From: an uncultured Acidobacteriaceae bacterium
GTDB taxonomy: Bacteria; Acidobacteriota; Terriglobia; Terriglobales; Acidobacteriaceae
DNA: 64,000 nucleotides
Reading direction: 5' to 3'
NCBI GenBank assembly: GCA_903849645.1
Contig: CAINJJ010000054.1
Span: 124,001 to 188,000 of the forward strand
Shown piece by piece: positions 1 through 6,411 of the stretch. The notes under the pieces are model-generated. The model worked only from the letters and a program-made list of their open reading frames with translations, was not told where the DNA came from and did not search any database. Both the position numbers and the translations under genes were made by a program. The stretch's first letter is position 1; each line of letters opens with the position of its first letter.

Positions 1-1
1 G

Positions 2-70
2 CAGCAGTGGCTGGACAAGTACGGCATGGGGCAGCCAGAGGTTCCCTACTACGGCCCAGCAATCGGCTAG
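2..70 (+). CDS. C-terminal end of an upstream protein (partial)
   Basis: An open frame enters from the left edge and ends in TAG, giving a 22-residue tail (QQWLDKYGMGQPEVPYYGPA...). Its stop is 11 bases from the next ATG and overlaps that gene's Shine-Dalgarno (AGGAGAG), as in a tightly packed operon. The length of the whole gene and its function cannot be seen. It is probably part of the same virus-like cassette as the following small genes. Confidence 0.55.
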   Translation, partial: QQWLDKYGMGQPEVPYYGPAIG

Positions 71-81
71 GAGAGAAAACC

Positions 82-273
82 ATGAACAACACACTCGAAT
101 CTGTTGTCACGTTCGGAGCCCTCGCAGTGATCGCGCTGATCCTGCTCTCGTTCTGGCAGAAGGCCGCGGCCCAGAACGCGGCCGCCCAGGTGGCGCTCAC
201 CAAGCAAAGAGGCTACACCAGCCTTGAAACGATGTTCGGCCAGGACATCAGCAACTATCTCTTTCAGAACTGA
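82..273 (+). CDS. Small single-pass membrane protein, virus-like cassette
   Basis: 63 residues. ATG 82 is chosen because AGGAGAG lies just upstream; the longer frame from position 7 overlaps the preceding gene's tail and has no ribosome site. Residues about 7-25 are one hydrophobic segment (FGALAVIALILLSFW) followed by an Ala/Gln-rich polar tail. No family recognised. It is the first complete member of a run of same-strand genes of 60-230 codons, a pattern typical of structural or lysis genes of viruses. A minor virion or membrane protein is an inference only. Confidence 0.6.
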   Translation: MNNTLESVVTFGALAVIALILLSFWQKAAAQNAAAQVALTKQRGYTSLETMFGQDISNYLFQN

Positions 274-281
274 GGCGGACC

Positions 282-974
282 ATGGCGAAGTCAGACACCA
301 GTAACACGCTGCTCACGGTCGGAGTACTCGCCGGCGGCGGCCTGCTCGCTTATATGATCCTGCCCAAGCTGGGGAAGTCTGGCAGCGTCTTTGCCGCGCC
401 CAAGACGGGCGGCGTCGTCGGCGGCATCACCCCCGGCCCGCAGGACAACTCGATCCTCCAGCAGATCCTCAACGCGCTCAAGCAGCAGCAAAAGAGCAGC
501 GCCCTACCCGGCAGCGCCGCGCCCAAGACCTTTGCGCCCGCCACCGGCCCGGCGCAGAAGTTCAGCTTCCCCGGCACCGGAGCCACAAAGCAAACCATCG
601 AGCCCACCGGCTATGAGGGCCTTTTTTCCATTCCCAAGGTAGACACCACCATGGGGCAGGTGGGACTGGTCGACACCTCATGGAGCGAGGCGATAAACCC
701 CGGTGACTTCAACTCGGCGGTGGGCGGCGACGTCCTGCCCAACCTGCAAGACATATTCGGCCAGGAGTCCTATAACGTCAGCCTCGCCGATCAGGGCTAC
801 GCCGAGACTCAGGGAGACACCACGCTCTACCAGCTGGACCAGATGAGCAGCTTTGACGACTCGAGCCAAAGCAGCTTCGATAACAGCTACTACAACAGCT
901 ACTACGACGCCGGCGGCGGCATCTCGAGCGACTGGAACGGGGCCTGGGAACCGGTCCCCTACGGAAACGATTAA
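282..974 (+). CDS. Putative membrane-anchored structural protein, virus-like cassette
   Basis: 230 residues, starting 8 bases after the previous stop with AGGCGGACC upstream. Residues about 10-30 form a hydrophobic anchor (LLTVGVLAGGGLLAYMILP). The rest is low-complexity: Pro/Gly/Ala-rich to about 110, then an acidic Ser/Asp/Gln/Tyr-rich C-terminus (SSFDDSSQSSFDNSYYNSYY). The composition suggests an extended surface or virion-associated protein rather than an enzyme. No homologue recognised. Confidence 0.6.
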   Translation: MAKSDTSNTLLTVGVLAGGGLLAYMILPKLGKSGSVFAAPKTGGVVGGITPGPQDNSILQQILNALKQQQKSSALPGSAAPKTFAPATGPAQKFSFPGTGATKQTIEPTGYEGLFSIPKVDTTMGQVGLVDTSWSEAINPGDFNSAVGGDVLPNLQDIFGQESYNVSLADQGYAETQGDTTLYQLDQMSSFDDSSQSSFDNSYYNSYYDAGGGISSDWNGAWEPVPYGND

Positions 975-990
975 ACCCAAAGGAGCAATC

Positions 991-1182
991 ATGGAAGAGC
1001 ATCTCATCAAACTCGTCGCCCGCCTCACCGTCGTGGCGGTCATTGCGTACATCGTGGCCTCGGCCGTGGGCAAGCGCGAACAGATCACCGAAAGCGCGGC
1101 CCCCAAGAAGATGAAGGCCAAGGGCGATGTGTGGCAAACGCCCGTCGCCGTCTTCCCCTCCGCAGACAGCCAGTGGTACTAG
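991..1182 (+). CDS. Small membrane protein, virus-like cassette
   Basis: 63 residues. ATG 991 follows AAAGGAGC, a clear ribosome site, which rules out the longer overlapping frame. One hydrophobic segment at about 8-26 (LVARLTVVAVIAYIVASAV) is followed by a basic stretch (KREQ, PKKMKAKG) and a polar tail ending QWY. N-out or N-in orientation cannot be settled. Same strand and spacing as its neighbours; function unknown. Confidence 0.6.
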   Translation: MEEHLIKLVARLTVVAVIAYIVASAVGKREQITESAAPKKMKAKGDVWQTPVAVFPSADSQWY

Positions 1183-1189
1183 GTCGGGC

Positions 1190-1423
1190 ATGATAGAGCA
1201 CTGGGAGGTCTTCGTTGCGGTGGTGATCTTCGGCCTCGGAAACGGCGGCCTGCTTCTCTATGCCTTGGGGAGCATGAAGACCACCAACAACGAACACGCC
1301 CGGCGGCTTGACAGGCACGACGGCCGCATCACCATCAATGAGGAAAAGCTCGCCATGCTGCGCACCGACGTTGGGACTCTCCGCGGCCGCCTGGAGCATA
1401 AGGGATGGGAGGAAGTGCAGTGA
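1190..1423 (+). CDS. Small membrane protein with C-terminal coiled coil (holin-accessory-like)
   Basis: 77 residues. An N-terminal hydrophobic segment (about 7-27, VFVAVVIFGLGNGGLLLYALG) is followed by a charged helix with heptad character (EHARRLDRHDGRITINEEKL, then LRTDVGTLRGRLEHK). This anchor-plus-coiled-coil design is common in phage holin or holin-accessory genes, but the match is to architecture, not to a named family. Its stop overlaps the GTG start of the next gene (GTGA), so the two are probably translationally coupled. Confidence 0.55.
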   Translation: MIEHWEVFVAVVIFGLGNGGLLLYALGSMKTTNNEHARRLDRHDGRITINEEKLAMLRTDVGTLRGRLEHKGWEEVQ

Positions 1424-1617
1424 GGAACTGGAAAACGACTCTTCAATCTGTGCTTACCGTTCTGATTGCCATCGGGACCTATTGCGCCGTGACGCCCGGC
1501 CAGGTGATTCCCCAGCACATCGCGCAATACGTTTTCTTCGGGACCGGGCTGGCAAAGATGCTGCTCGGGCTCACCCAGAAAGACGGGCAAGGCCCGCCGC
1601 CCACCGCAACAGCGTAA
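1420..1617 (+). CDS. Putative holin-like protein
   Basis: 65 residues. GTG 1420 is preferred: GGGAGGAA lies 7-8 bases upstream and the codon overlaps the previous stop. Two hydrophobic stretches (about 9-24, VLTVLIAIGTYCAV, and 37-52, AQYVFFGTGLAKMLLGL) flank a short loop, and the end is polar (TQKDGQGPPPTATA). Size, two short membrane segments and position before a small lipoprotein resemble a holin/lysis cassette. No endolysin is visible in the window, so the lysis role is an inference. Confidence 0.5.
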   Translation: MRNWKTTLQSVLTVLIAIGTYCAVTPGQVIPQHIAQYVFFGTGLAKMLLGLTQKDGQGPPPTATA

Positions 1618-1626
1618 AGGAGCATC

Positions 1627-1983
1627 ATGCGTAATCGAATCCTGCTCGCGTCCCTCACCCTCATGCTTTTCACCGTGGCCGGCTGCTCCAACTGGGAGCG
1701 GCAGACCTTTCAAGCGCTCTCGGCGTCCAAGGCCGTCATTGACCAGGCACAGGCCGATTACGAAACGGGCAAGCTACCCCACAGCCAGCTCACCTATGAC
1801 GCAGTGAACAAAGCCAAGGCCGCGCAGACCTCGGCGGTCGAAGGCATGATTACGTTCGAGCAGCTCAAGGCCACCAACGCCACCGCCGGCGCGCTTGCCA
1901 AGGCACAAGGCGACGTAGCCGTCATCCTCGCAGACCTGCCCGGTCTCATCACCGCGATCAAATCGCTTTATGGAGGCAAGTAA
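1627..1983 (+). CDS. Small lipoprotein, virus-like cassette
   Basis: 118 residues with a lipoprotein signal: basic start (MRNR), hydrophobic core and lipobox FTVAGC, so Cys20 is the probable lipidated residue. The mature part is helical and Ala/Lys/Gln-rich (SASKAVIDQAQADYETGK). AAAGGAGC precedes the ATG. A small lipoprotein straight after a holin-like gene could be an outer-membrane spanin-type lysis component, but it lacks the Pro-rich Rz1 character and could equally be a virion protein. Confidence 0.6.
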   Translation: MRNRILLASLTLMLFTVAGCSNWERQTFQALSASKAVIDQAQADYETGKLPHSQLTYDAVNKAKAAQTSAVEGMITFEQLKATNATAGALAKAQGDVAVILADLPGLITAIKSLYGGK

Positions 1984-1984
1984 C

Positions 1985-2356
1985 ATGGCCAAGCCAAAGA
2001 AAGAAGCATACGTCCCCGCGATTGAACCCGCCGTCGCGTCTCCCGCCGTGACCAAGATCGCCAGCAGCATCACGGAGATCAGCGGCATCGCGGACGCCAT
2101 TCTCAAGGCGCTCGAGACCATTCCCGCTATTGCCGGGCCCGCGGCCGTCGCCGATGAGATCGTGGTCCTCGTCGCCGAGCTCGCCAGCAAGGCCGTCACC
2201 GCATGGAGCCAGGCCAGCGGAACGCCGATTACCGTCGAATCGCTCAATGCTCTGCTGCCCAACCCCGTTCCCCTCAGCGCGCCGGATCCAGCGGCCGCCG
2301 GCGCTCACCTTGAAGTGAAGCCCGGCCCCGGCCTCCACACTGTAACGCCGGCCTAA
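1985..2356 (+). CDS. Hypothetical Ala-rich protein, virus-like cassette
   Basis: 123 residues from ATG 1985, which follows GGAGGCAAG and sits just behind the preceding TAA. The protein is Ala/Val/Ile-rich with predicted amphipathic helices (SPAVTKIASSITEISGIADA; AVADEIVVLVAELASKAV) and a Pro-rich end. There is no signal peptide and no clear membrane span. No family recognised; it belongs to the co-directional small-gene run. Confidence 0.55.
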   Translation: MAKPKKEAYVPAIEPAVASPAVTKIASSITEISGIADAILKALETIPAIAGPAAVADEIVVLVAELASKAVTAWSQASGTPITVESLNALLPNPVPLSAPDPAAAGAHLEVKPGPGLHTVTPA

Positions 2357-2386
2357 CCGATTCGCTTTTCTGCTCGAGGTTCGATC

Positions 2387-3697
2387 ATGCGTAAATTGAT
2401 TCTCAGTCTTGCCATGATGGGCGGCGCGATGTGCGCCGCACAATCAGACAACAGCTTCCACGCCAAGAGCTACCCAGGCCCGACCATCGGCCAGATGGTG
2501 AGCCAAGCAATGCTTGACTGTAGCCCGAACACATCCATTCCGTGCGCGATCATCCTTGACGCGACTCTTGCAGGCTACGGAGTGGGCACCATGCCGACGC
2601 TTTGCGCTCAGTGTCAATTGATTGACTATCGGAACGGCCCGCCGTGGTCGTTGCCCACAACGCCCGCATGGCTGGAGTATCTCGGCAACGGCTCAGACGG
2701 CGCGAACGTGGCCGCCTCGGGCAACCTCAGCGGCGTAAAGTATTACACCAACTTTTCAGTCCTCTATGGGTCAACTCTCACAGTCAACACCCCATACGGC
2801 TTGACCATTCACGCCACGGGAACCTGTACCATCACCGGCACCATAAACGCACGCGGCGTAGACGGAGGCTACTACCAAGGAGCGGGCGGCGGCTCGTCAG
2901 GTGGCAGCGGCGGCGGCGCGGCGGCGGGCACGGCGGGCCAGAGTAGCGTTATCACCCATAACGGTTACTCAGCCGCGGTGGGAGGTTCGCTAGGCTCAAT
3001 CAGCGGCGGCAATGGCGGCGCGGGAAGTACTCCAGCGAGTTATATACAGAGAGCGATTATTTCAACCGGCGGCGGCGTCGATATGCTTATATACGGTGGC
3101 GGGCAGGGCAGGACGGGCGGCAGCAGTGGCGGCGCGGGGGGCTACGGCGGCGGCCAGGTGACGCTGATCTGTGGGCAGATCATCGGCACGGACGGCACGC
3201 ACACCGGAGTGATAGACGTATCAGGGCAGCAAGGATTGCCGCCGGTAGGCAACTCAACCGGCGCGGGCAGCGGCGGCGGCGGCGGCGTAGCCATTCTATC
3301 CAGCCAGGCGGCTGGAGCCACATGGCCTAGCGTCTATTTCGCAGGCGGCCCCGGCGGCGCGGCCCCCTCCGTGCCCCAGGCCCTCGCCACGTCAGGCACA
3401 TGCACAAGCCCGCCCAAAGCTACGCTCACAGTATCAGCGGGAGCACTCACGGCCTCATGCACCCCGACGCAGGCGGGCGCAGGATGCGGCACCGGCGCGG
3501 GCATTACTTGGCAGATTGTAGGCGGCGGCGGCACACCCGGCACCGCCACGGTTAACCCTACGTGGAGCAGTGGGGCCCTCGCATCTTGCACCGTGACACC
3601 GGGCACAAGCTCAGGCTATACCGGAGCCACGTACACCACCGCAGGCAGCGGTGGAGATGGTGCGCCAGGGTGGGCGGCCTACTTTCAAGGATGGTGA
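2387..3697 (+). CDS. Secreted Gly-rich fibre/adhesin-like protein
   Basis: 436 residues with an N-terminal signal-like segment (MRKLILSLAMMGGAMCAAQ). Residues about 20-130 look folded and contain several Cys; residues about 155-310 are dominated by Gly/Ser/Ala repeats (GGGSSGGSGGGAAAGTAG, GGAGGYGGGQ); the C-terminal region is Thr/Gly/Cys-rich. Gly-rich loops of this sort occur in phage receptor-binding tips and in secreted adhesins. Given the neighbours, a host-recognition fibre is plausible, but a Sec-type signal would be odd for a tail fibre, so a host-encoded surface protein is the alternative. Confidence 0.55.
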   Translation: MRKLILSLAMMGGAMCAAQSDNSFHAKSYPGPTIGQMVSQAMLDCSPNTSIPCAIILDATLAGYGVGTMPTLCAQCQLIDYRNGPPWSLPTTPAWLEYLGNGSDGANVAASGNLSGVKYYTNFSVLYGSTLTVNTPYGLTIHATGTCTITGTINARGVDGGYYQGAGGGSSGGSGGGAAAGTAGQSSVITHNGYSAAVGGSLGSISGGNGGAGSTPASYIQRAIISTGGGVDMLIYGGGQGRTGGSSGGAGGYGGGQVTLICGQIIGTDGTHTGVIDVSGQQGLPPVGNSTGAGSGGGGGVAILSSQAAGATWPSVYFAGGPGGAAPSVPQALATSGTCTSPPKATLTVSAGALTASCTPTQAGAGCGTGAGITWQIVGGGGTPGTATVNPTWSSGALASCTVTPGTSSGYTGATYTTAGSGGDGAPGWAAYFQGW

Positions 3698-3702
3698 TTG
3701 AC

Positions 3703-3960
3703 ATGGCAGACCAGATAAAAGACTTCCGCACCAACGACGACAATAGCGCAGATCTCGGCGTGATTTTCGACCTAACCGGCCTTGACCTCGGCCCCGAGTT
3801 GGCCGACAACTACACCCCGCTCCACCTTGACCCGCCAACCACCGGAACATGGACTCAAGACACGGCGGCGGCGGCCCTTGCGGCGCAGATCGCGGAGAGT
3901 AAGGCGGCTTTTCTCGCCGCCGCCCCATCTTTCATCCCCCCACCCGACCCCAACATATAG
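3703..3960 (+). CDS. Hypothetical protein, virus-like cassette
   Basis: 85 residues from ATG 3703; an in-frame ATG at 3691 overlaps the preceding stop and has poorer spacing. The start MADQIKDFRTNDDN resembles short phage tail-associated or baseplate-adjacent proteins only in a general way. The middle is acidic, then an Ala-rich helix (AAAALAAQIAESKAAFLAAA) and a Pro-rich end. No family recognised. Confidence 0.5.
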   Translation: MADQIKDFRTNDDNSADLGVIFDLTGLDLGPELADNYTPLHLDPPTTGTWTQDTAAAALAAQIAESKAAFLAAAPSFIPPPDPNI

Positions 3961-4015
3961 ACGGCCGGCGCGGCTCCATCCACAATGTATAGTGGTCAGA
4001 GCGTAAAGGAGCACA

Positions 4016-4285
4016 ATGGTGATCGGACTCGGCACATTTATGAAGCTGGCCAAGGGCGGGCTCGGCCCGGATGAACTGGGGGAGATACTCGGCGCGGCCG
4101 GAATGCAAGTCAGCATAGAAGCGGTGCAGCCCGTCCAGGCCACCTTTCGCGAACTCATCCAGGCCGGCTCCCTTCCCGGCGCCCACCTCTCGGAACTCAA
4201 GGGCAGCATGAAGGATGGGTCCCGAATCTATGCCCTTTTCATCGTCACAGAGAGCAGTGACAGCAATCACAGCGCGAAAAGTTGA
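4016..4285 (+). CDS. Hypothetical small protein, last gene of virus-like cassette
   Basis: 89 residues; AAAGGAGCACA precedes ATG 4016. The protein is amphipathic without a signal or clear membrane span (FMKLAKGGLGPDELGEILGA). It is separated from the previous gene by about 55 bases, the longest gap in the run, and may have its own promoter. It is the last + strand gene before a long non-coding stretch, so it marks the right end of the small-gene module. Function unknown. Confidence 0.5.
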   Translation: MVIGLGTFMKLAKGGLGPDELGEILGAAGMQVSIEAVQPVQATFRELIQAGSLPGAHLSELKGSMKDGSRIYALFIVTESSDSNHSAKS

Positions 4286-4798
4286 CGCGAGCTAGATTGC
4301 ACTCTATAGTGATTCCAACAAAGTAGTCCCCTTCAGGAGTAGCATTCAGCTGTCAGGTATACGAGAATATCCGTTATCGGACGTTTCCTGTAGAGACCGG
4401 TAAGGTATGCCTCGAAACTGGCCATCTTGCCTGGATCCAGATCGACCCTCTCCCCCAATCGCCCCTACTTACAACCCGGAACGGCGCCGGATTGTCTGTC
4501 CAAGACCACCCCCAAACGAAAAGCTGGGCCGGTGCTGACTTATGGGAGCACCGCTTCTCACCCGCCTTCCGGTTCTTGCAATCTGAGATTCAAATGAGGT
4601 GCTGGACGCATGGAACCAGGACACAAAGCCCTTCTGCCTTCCCTTGGCTGCCTTGACCAGTCAGGCAGCACCATCACAGGGCCTTCTGTGCAGGACCTGA
4701 ATCGCGTCCAAATCAACTTGACCACGGATGGCCACAGTTGAGTTTGACGAATCCAGCCAGAGCATAGACAATAGAAAAGTTGCATCCCTGCAATATGT
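4286..4798. other. Non-coding stretch before tRNA-Ala
   Basis: About 510 bases with no open frame having a ribosome site or coding character. Frames on the minus strand reaching into it are antisense to the tRNA. It could hold the boundary of the virus-like element, but I found no clear direct repeat of the tRNA end or any integrase remnant. Confidence 0.4.
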
Positions 4799-4874
4799 GG
4801 GCCTGTGGCGCAGCTGGGAGCGCGCTTCCATGGCATGGAAGAGGTCATCGGTTCGATCCCGATCAGGTCCACCA
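4799..4874 (+). tRNA. tRNA-Ala (anticodon GGC)
   Basis: 76 bases including an encoded CCA. Acceptor arm GGGCCTG pairs with CAGGTCC and carries the G3:U70 wobble that is the alanine identity element. The anticodon stem CTTCC/GGAAG holds the loop ATGGCAT with anticodon GGC. The T arm contains GGTTCGATCC. It reads GCC codons, abundant in this GC-rich genome. Minus-strand frames over it are the well-known false proteins produced by tRNA antisense. Confidence 0.97.
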
Positions 4875-5817
4875 AACAGCTCAACAATTTTGCGGCTCAT
4901 CTTCAAAATGCATGACCGCGTTTTGCCTGGGGATCGCAAAACTGTCCCCGCGATGGCGCCGCAGTCATTCCCCCTCTCTTCCAGAACCATCCAGTAGTAG
5001 CCCCGGTCGTTCTCACGGTCTTTGTAGATTCCGGCAGTCGGCTGAAAAGCGCCTGATCGGGCATAGACCCACTCTGGTTCGTGGACCAACGCGCGGGATT
5101 GAACGAAGTTGGGCCCGATCTTCCCCACAACCCACCGGGCTGGGACCATCTCCCCCCTTCCTTCGTCGCTCGAAGGCGCTCCCCTTTGATCGCACCGCGA
5201 ACTGAGAACAATTGGCCCAGCGACGCTCGCGTGAAAGTTAATAACAAGCTCCAGGCCGCGACCGAATAGAACCTCCGCTCGACCCCCTGCTTGAATTTGC
5301 TTGACCGGTATTGAAGATACATTGCACTTACAAGCCTTTGCCCCCTGCATTAGTACGCTTTACGTTCTCTTTGACTTCGCGCAAACGATTGCGATCAGTT
5401 TGTAGATACCATTCGGCATGATTCACGCAAGAGCAGGTTGTCAAGTCAGCATGTGCAGCCCGTGGTGCATGAATCCAGCACTTGCTGTTGTCCAGGCAAG
5501 TGGGGTCAGGCTGAATCCCTCGCCTGGATTGCTTTCGAACGTCCGCCCAACTTCGTTCAGGGCTCGGGAACCGAATGAGAGGGCAAGAGGTTTGTAAATA
5601 CCCATGGTGCGTCGAGTAACATCACCATCCTGTCTCCGGCTAAGTATTGGGTGCGAGTTTCATGTTCCAAGCCACACCGGACAAATTGGATGTCCCTTAT
5701 TCCTCGACGCCGCACTACGCAGCATCTGCAGCAAGGCAAGTGGCAATGCCTCAGGCGTGAACACAGTGCCTGAGGCGCTCCAGATCAACGCAGAGCCACA
5801 ATCGAGGAGAGGAAGCC
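4875..5817. other. Non-coding stretch upstream of the Rieske gene
   Basis: Over 900 bases without a convincing gene. Short frames on both strands lack ribosome sites and protein character. It presumably contains the promoter of the Rieske-cytochrome b operon. The only structure I can define is the hairpin annotated at 5748-5776. Confidence 0.4.
5748..5776 (+). promoter_or_regulatory. Inverted repeat ahead of the Rieske gene
   Basis: GCCTCAGGC and GCCTGAGGC form a perfect 9-bp stem around an 11-base loop, ending about 40 bases before the Rieske ATG. There is no following T-run, so it is not a standard terminator. It could be an operator or an RNA hairpin in the leader; function is not established. 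Confidence 0.35.
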
Positions 5818-6393
5818 ATGATCAATTCGGGTGAAAATGACAACATTCTTGATGGCTGCGCACAGTGCTCGGCCAAGGTTACGAATCAGGTAACAAGACG
5901 CTCTTTTGCGGGAGCGCTTCTGGGCATCTGTTCCTCCAGCATGGGAGCCTTCCTGGGCTTGTCCATGGTCCGCTACGTCATCTATCCGGTCTACGCCAAG
6001 GACTCCGGGATACAGTGGTCCCATGTTGGCGATTCCAATGAATTTGCGCGCGCCGAAGGGCCGGTAAGCAAGACCATCACATTCGCCACGCGCGACGGCT
6101 GGCGTGAGGTCGTCTCGACCCAATCTGTCTATGTGAGCCGTGGGTCTGATGGGCAGCTTCAGGTGCTCTCCGCCATCTGCCCGCACATGGGCTGCTCGGT
6201 GGGCTGGCAAGCCAGCCAGGGCAAGTTTGTCTGCCCATGCCATGGCGGCCAGTTCGGGCCTGACGGGCGTCACCTTGCCGGTCCCCCGCCGCGCGGACTG
6301 GACGTGCTGCCGACACAGGTGAAGGACGGAAAGCTGCTGGTGCAGTTCCAGTACTTCCGTTCCAACGTGCCCACCCAGCAAACTCTCAGCTAG
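5818..6393 (+). CDS. Rieske iron-sulfur protein of a cytochrome bc-type complex
   Basis: 191 residues. It carries the [2Fe-2S] protein of a quinol:cytochrome c reductase, passing an electron from quinol at the Qo site towards c haems. A twin-arginine-like start (TRRSF) precedes a single membrane anchor at about 24-47. The two cluster-binding boxes are CPHMGC and CPCHGG, each with the Cys and His ligands. GAGGAGAGGA precedes the ATG. The stop lies 18 bases before the cytochrome b fusion gene, so both are co-transcribed. Equivalent to QcrA/PetC by function. Confidence 0.93.
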   Translation: MINSGENDNILDGCAQCSAKVTNQVTRRSFAGALLGICSSSMGAFLGLSMVRYVIYPVYAKDSGIQWSHVGDSNEFARAEGPVSKTITFATRDGWREVVSTQSVYVSRGSDGQLQVLSAICPHMGCSVGWQASQGKFVCPCHGGQFGPDGRHLAGPPPRGLDVLPTQVKDGKLLVQFQYFRSNVPTQQTLS

Positions 6394-6411
6394 TCGAGCG
6401 GAGGCAACACC

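Noticed and set aside
4286..4874. tRNA-Ala as the integration site of the left-edge viral element
   Set aside because: The element lies on the 5' side of the tRNA, whereas tRNA-targeting integrases normally place the element at the 3' end; no repeat of the tRNA end or integrase seen.
4661..5350. 229-codon minus-strand frame over tRNA-Ala
   Set aside because: Contains GGPDRDRTDDLFHAMEARSQ, the classic false protein produced by the antisense of a tRNA.
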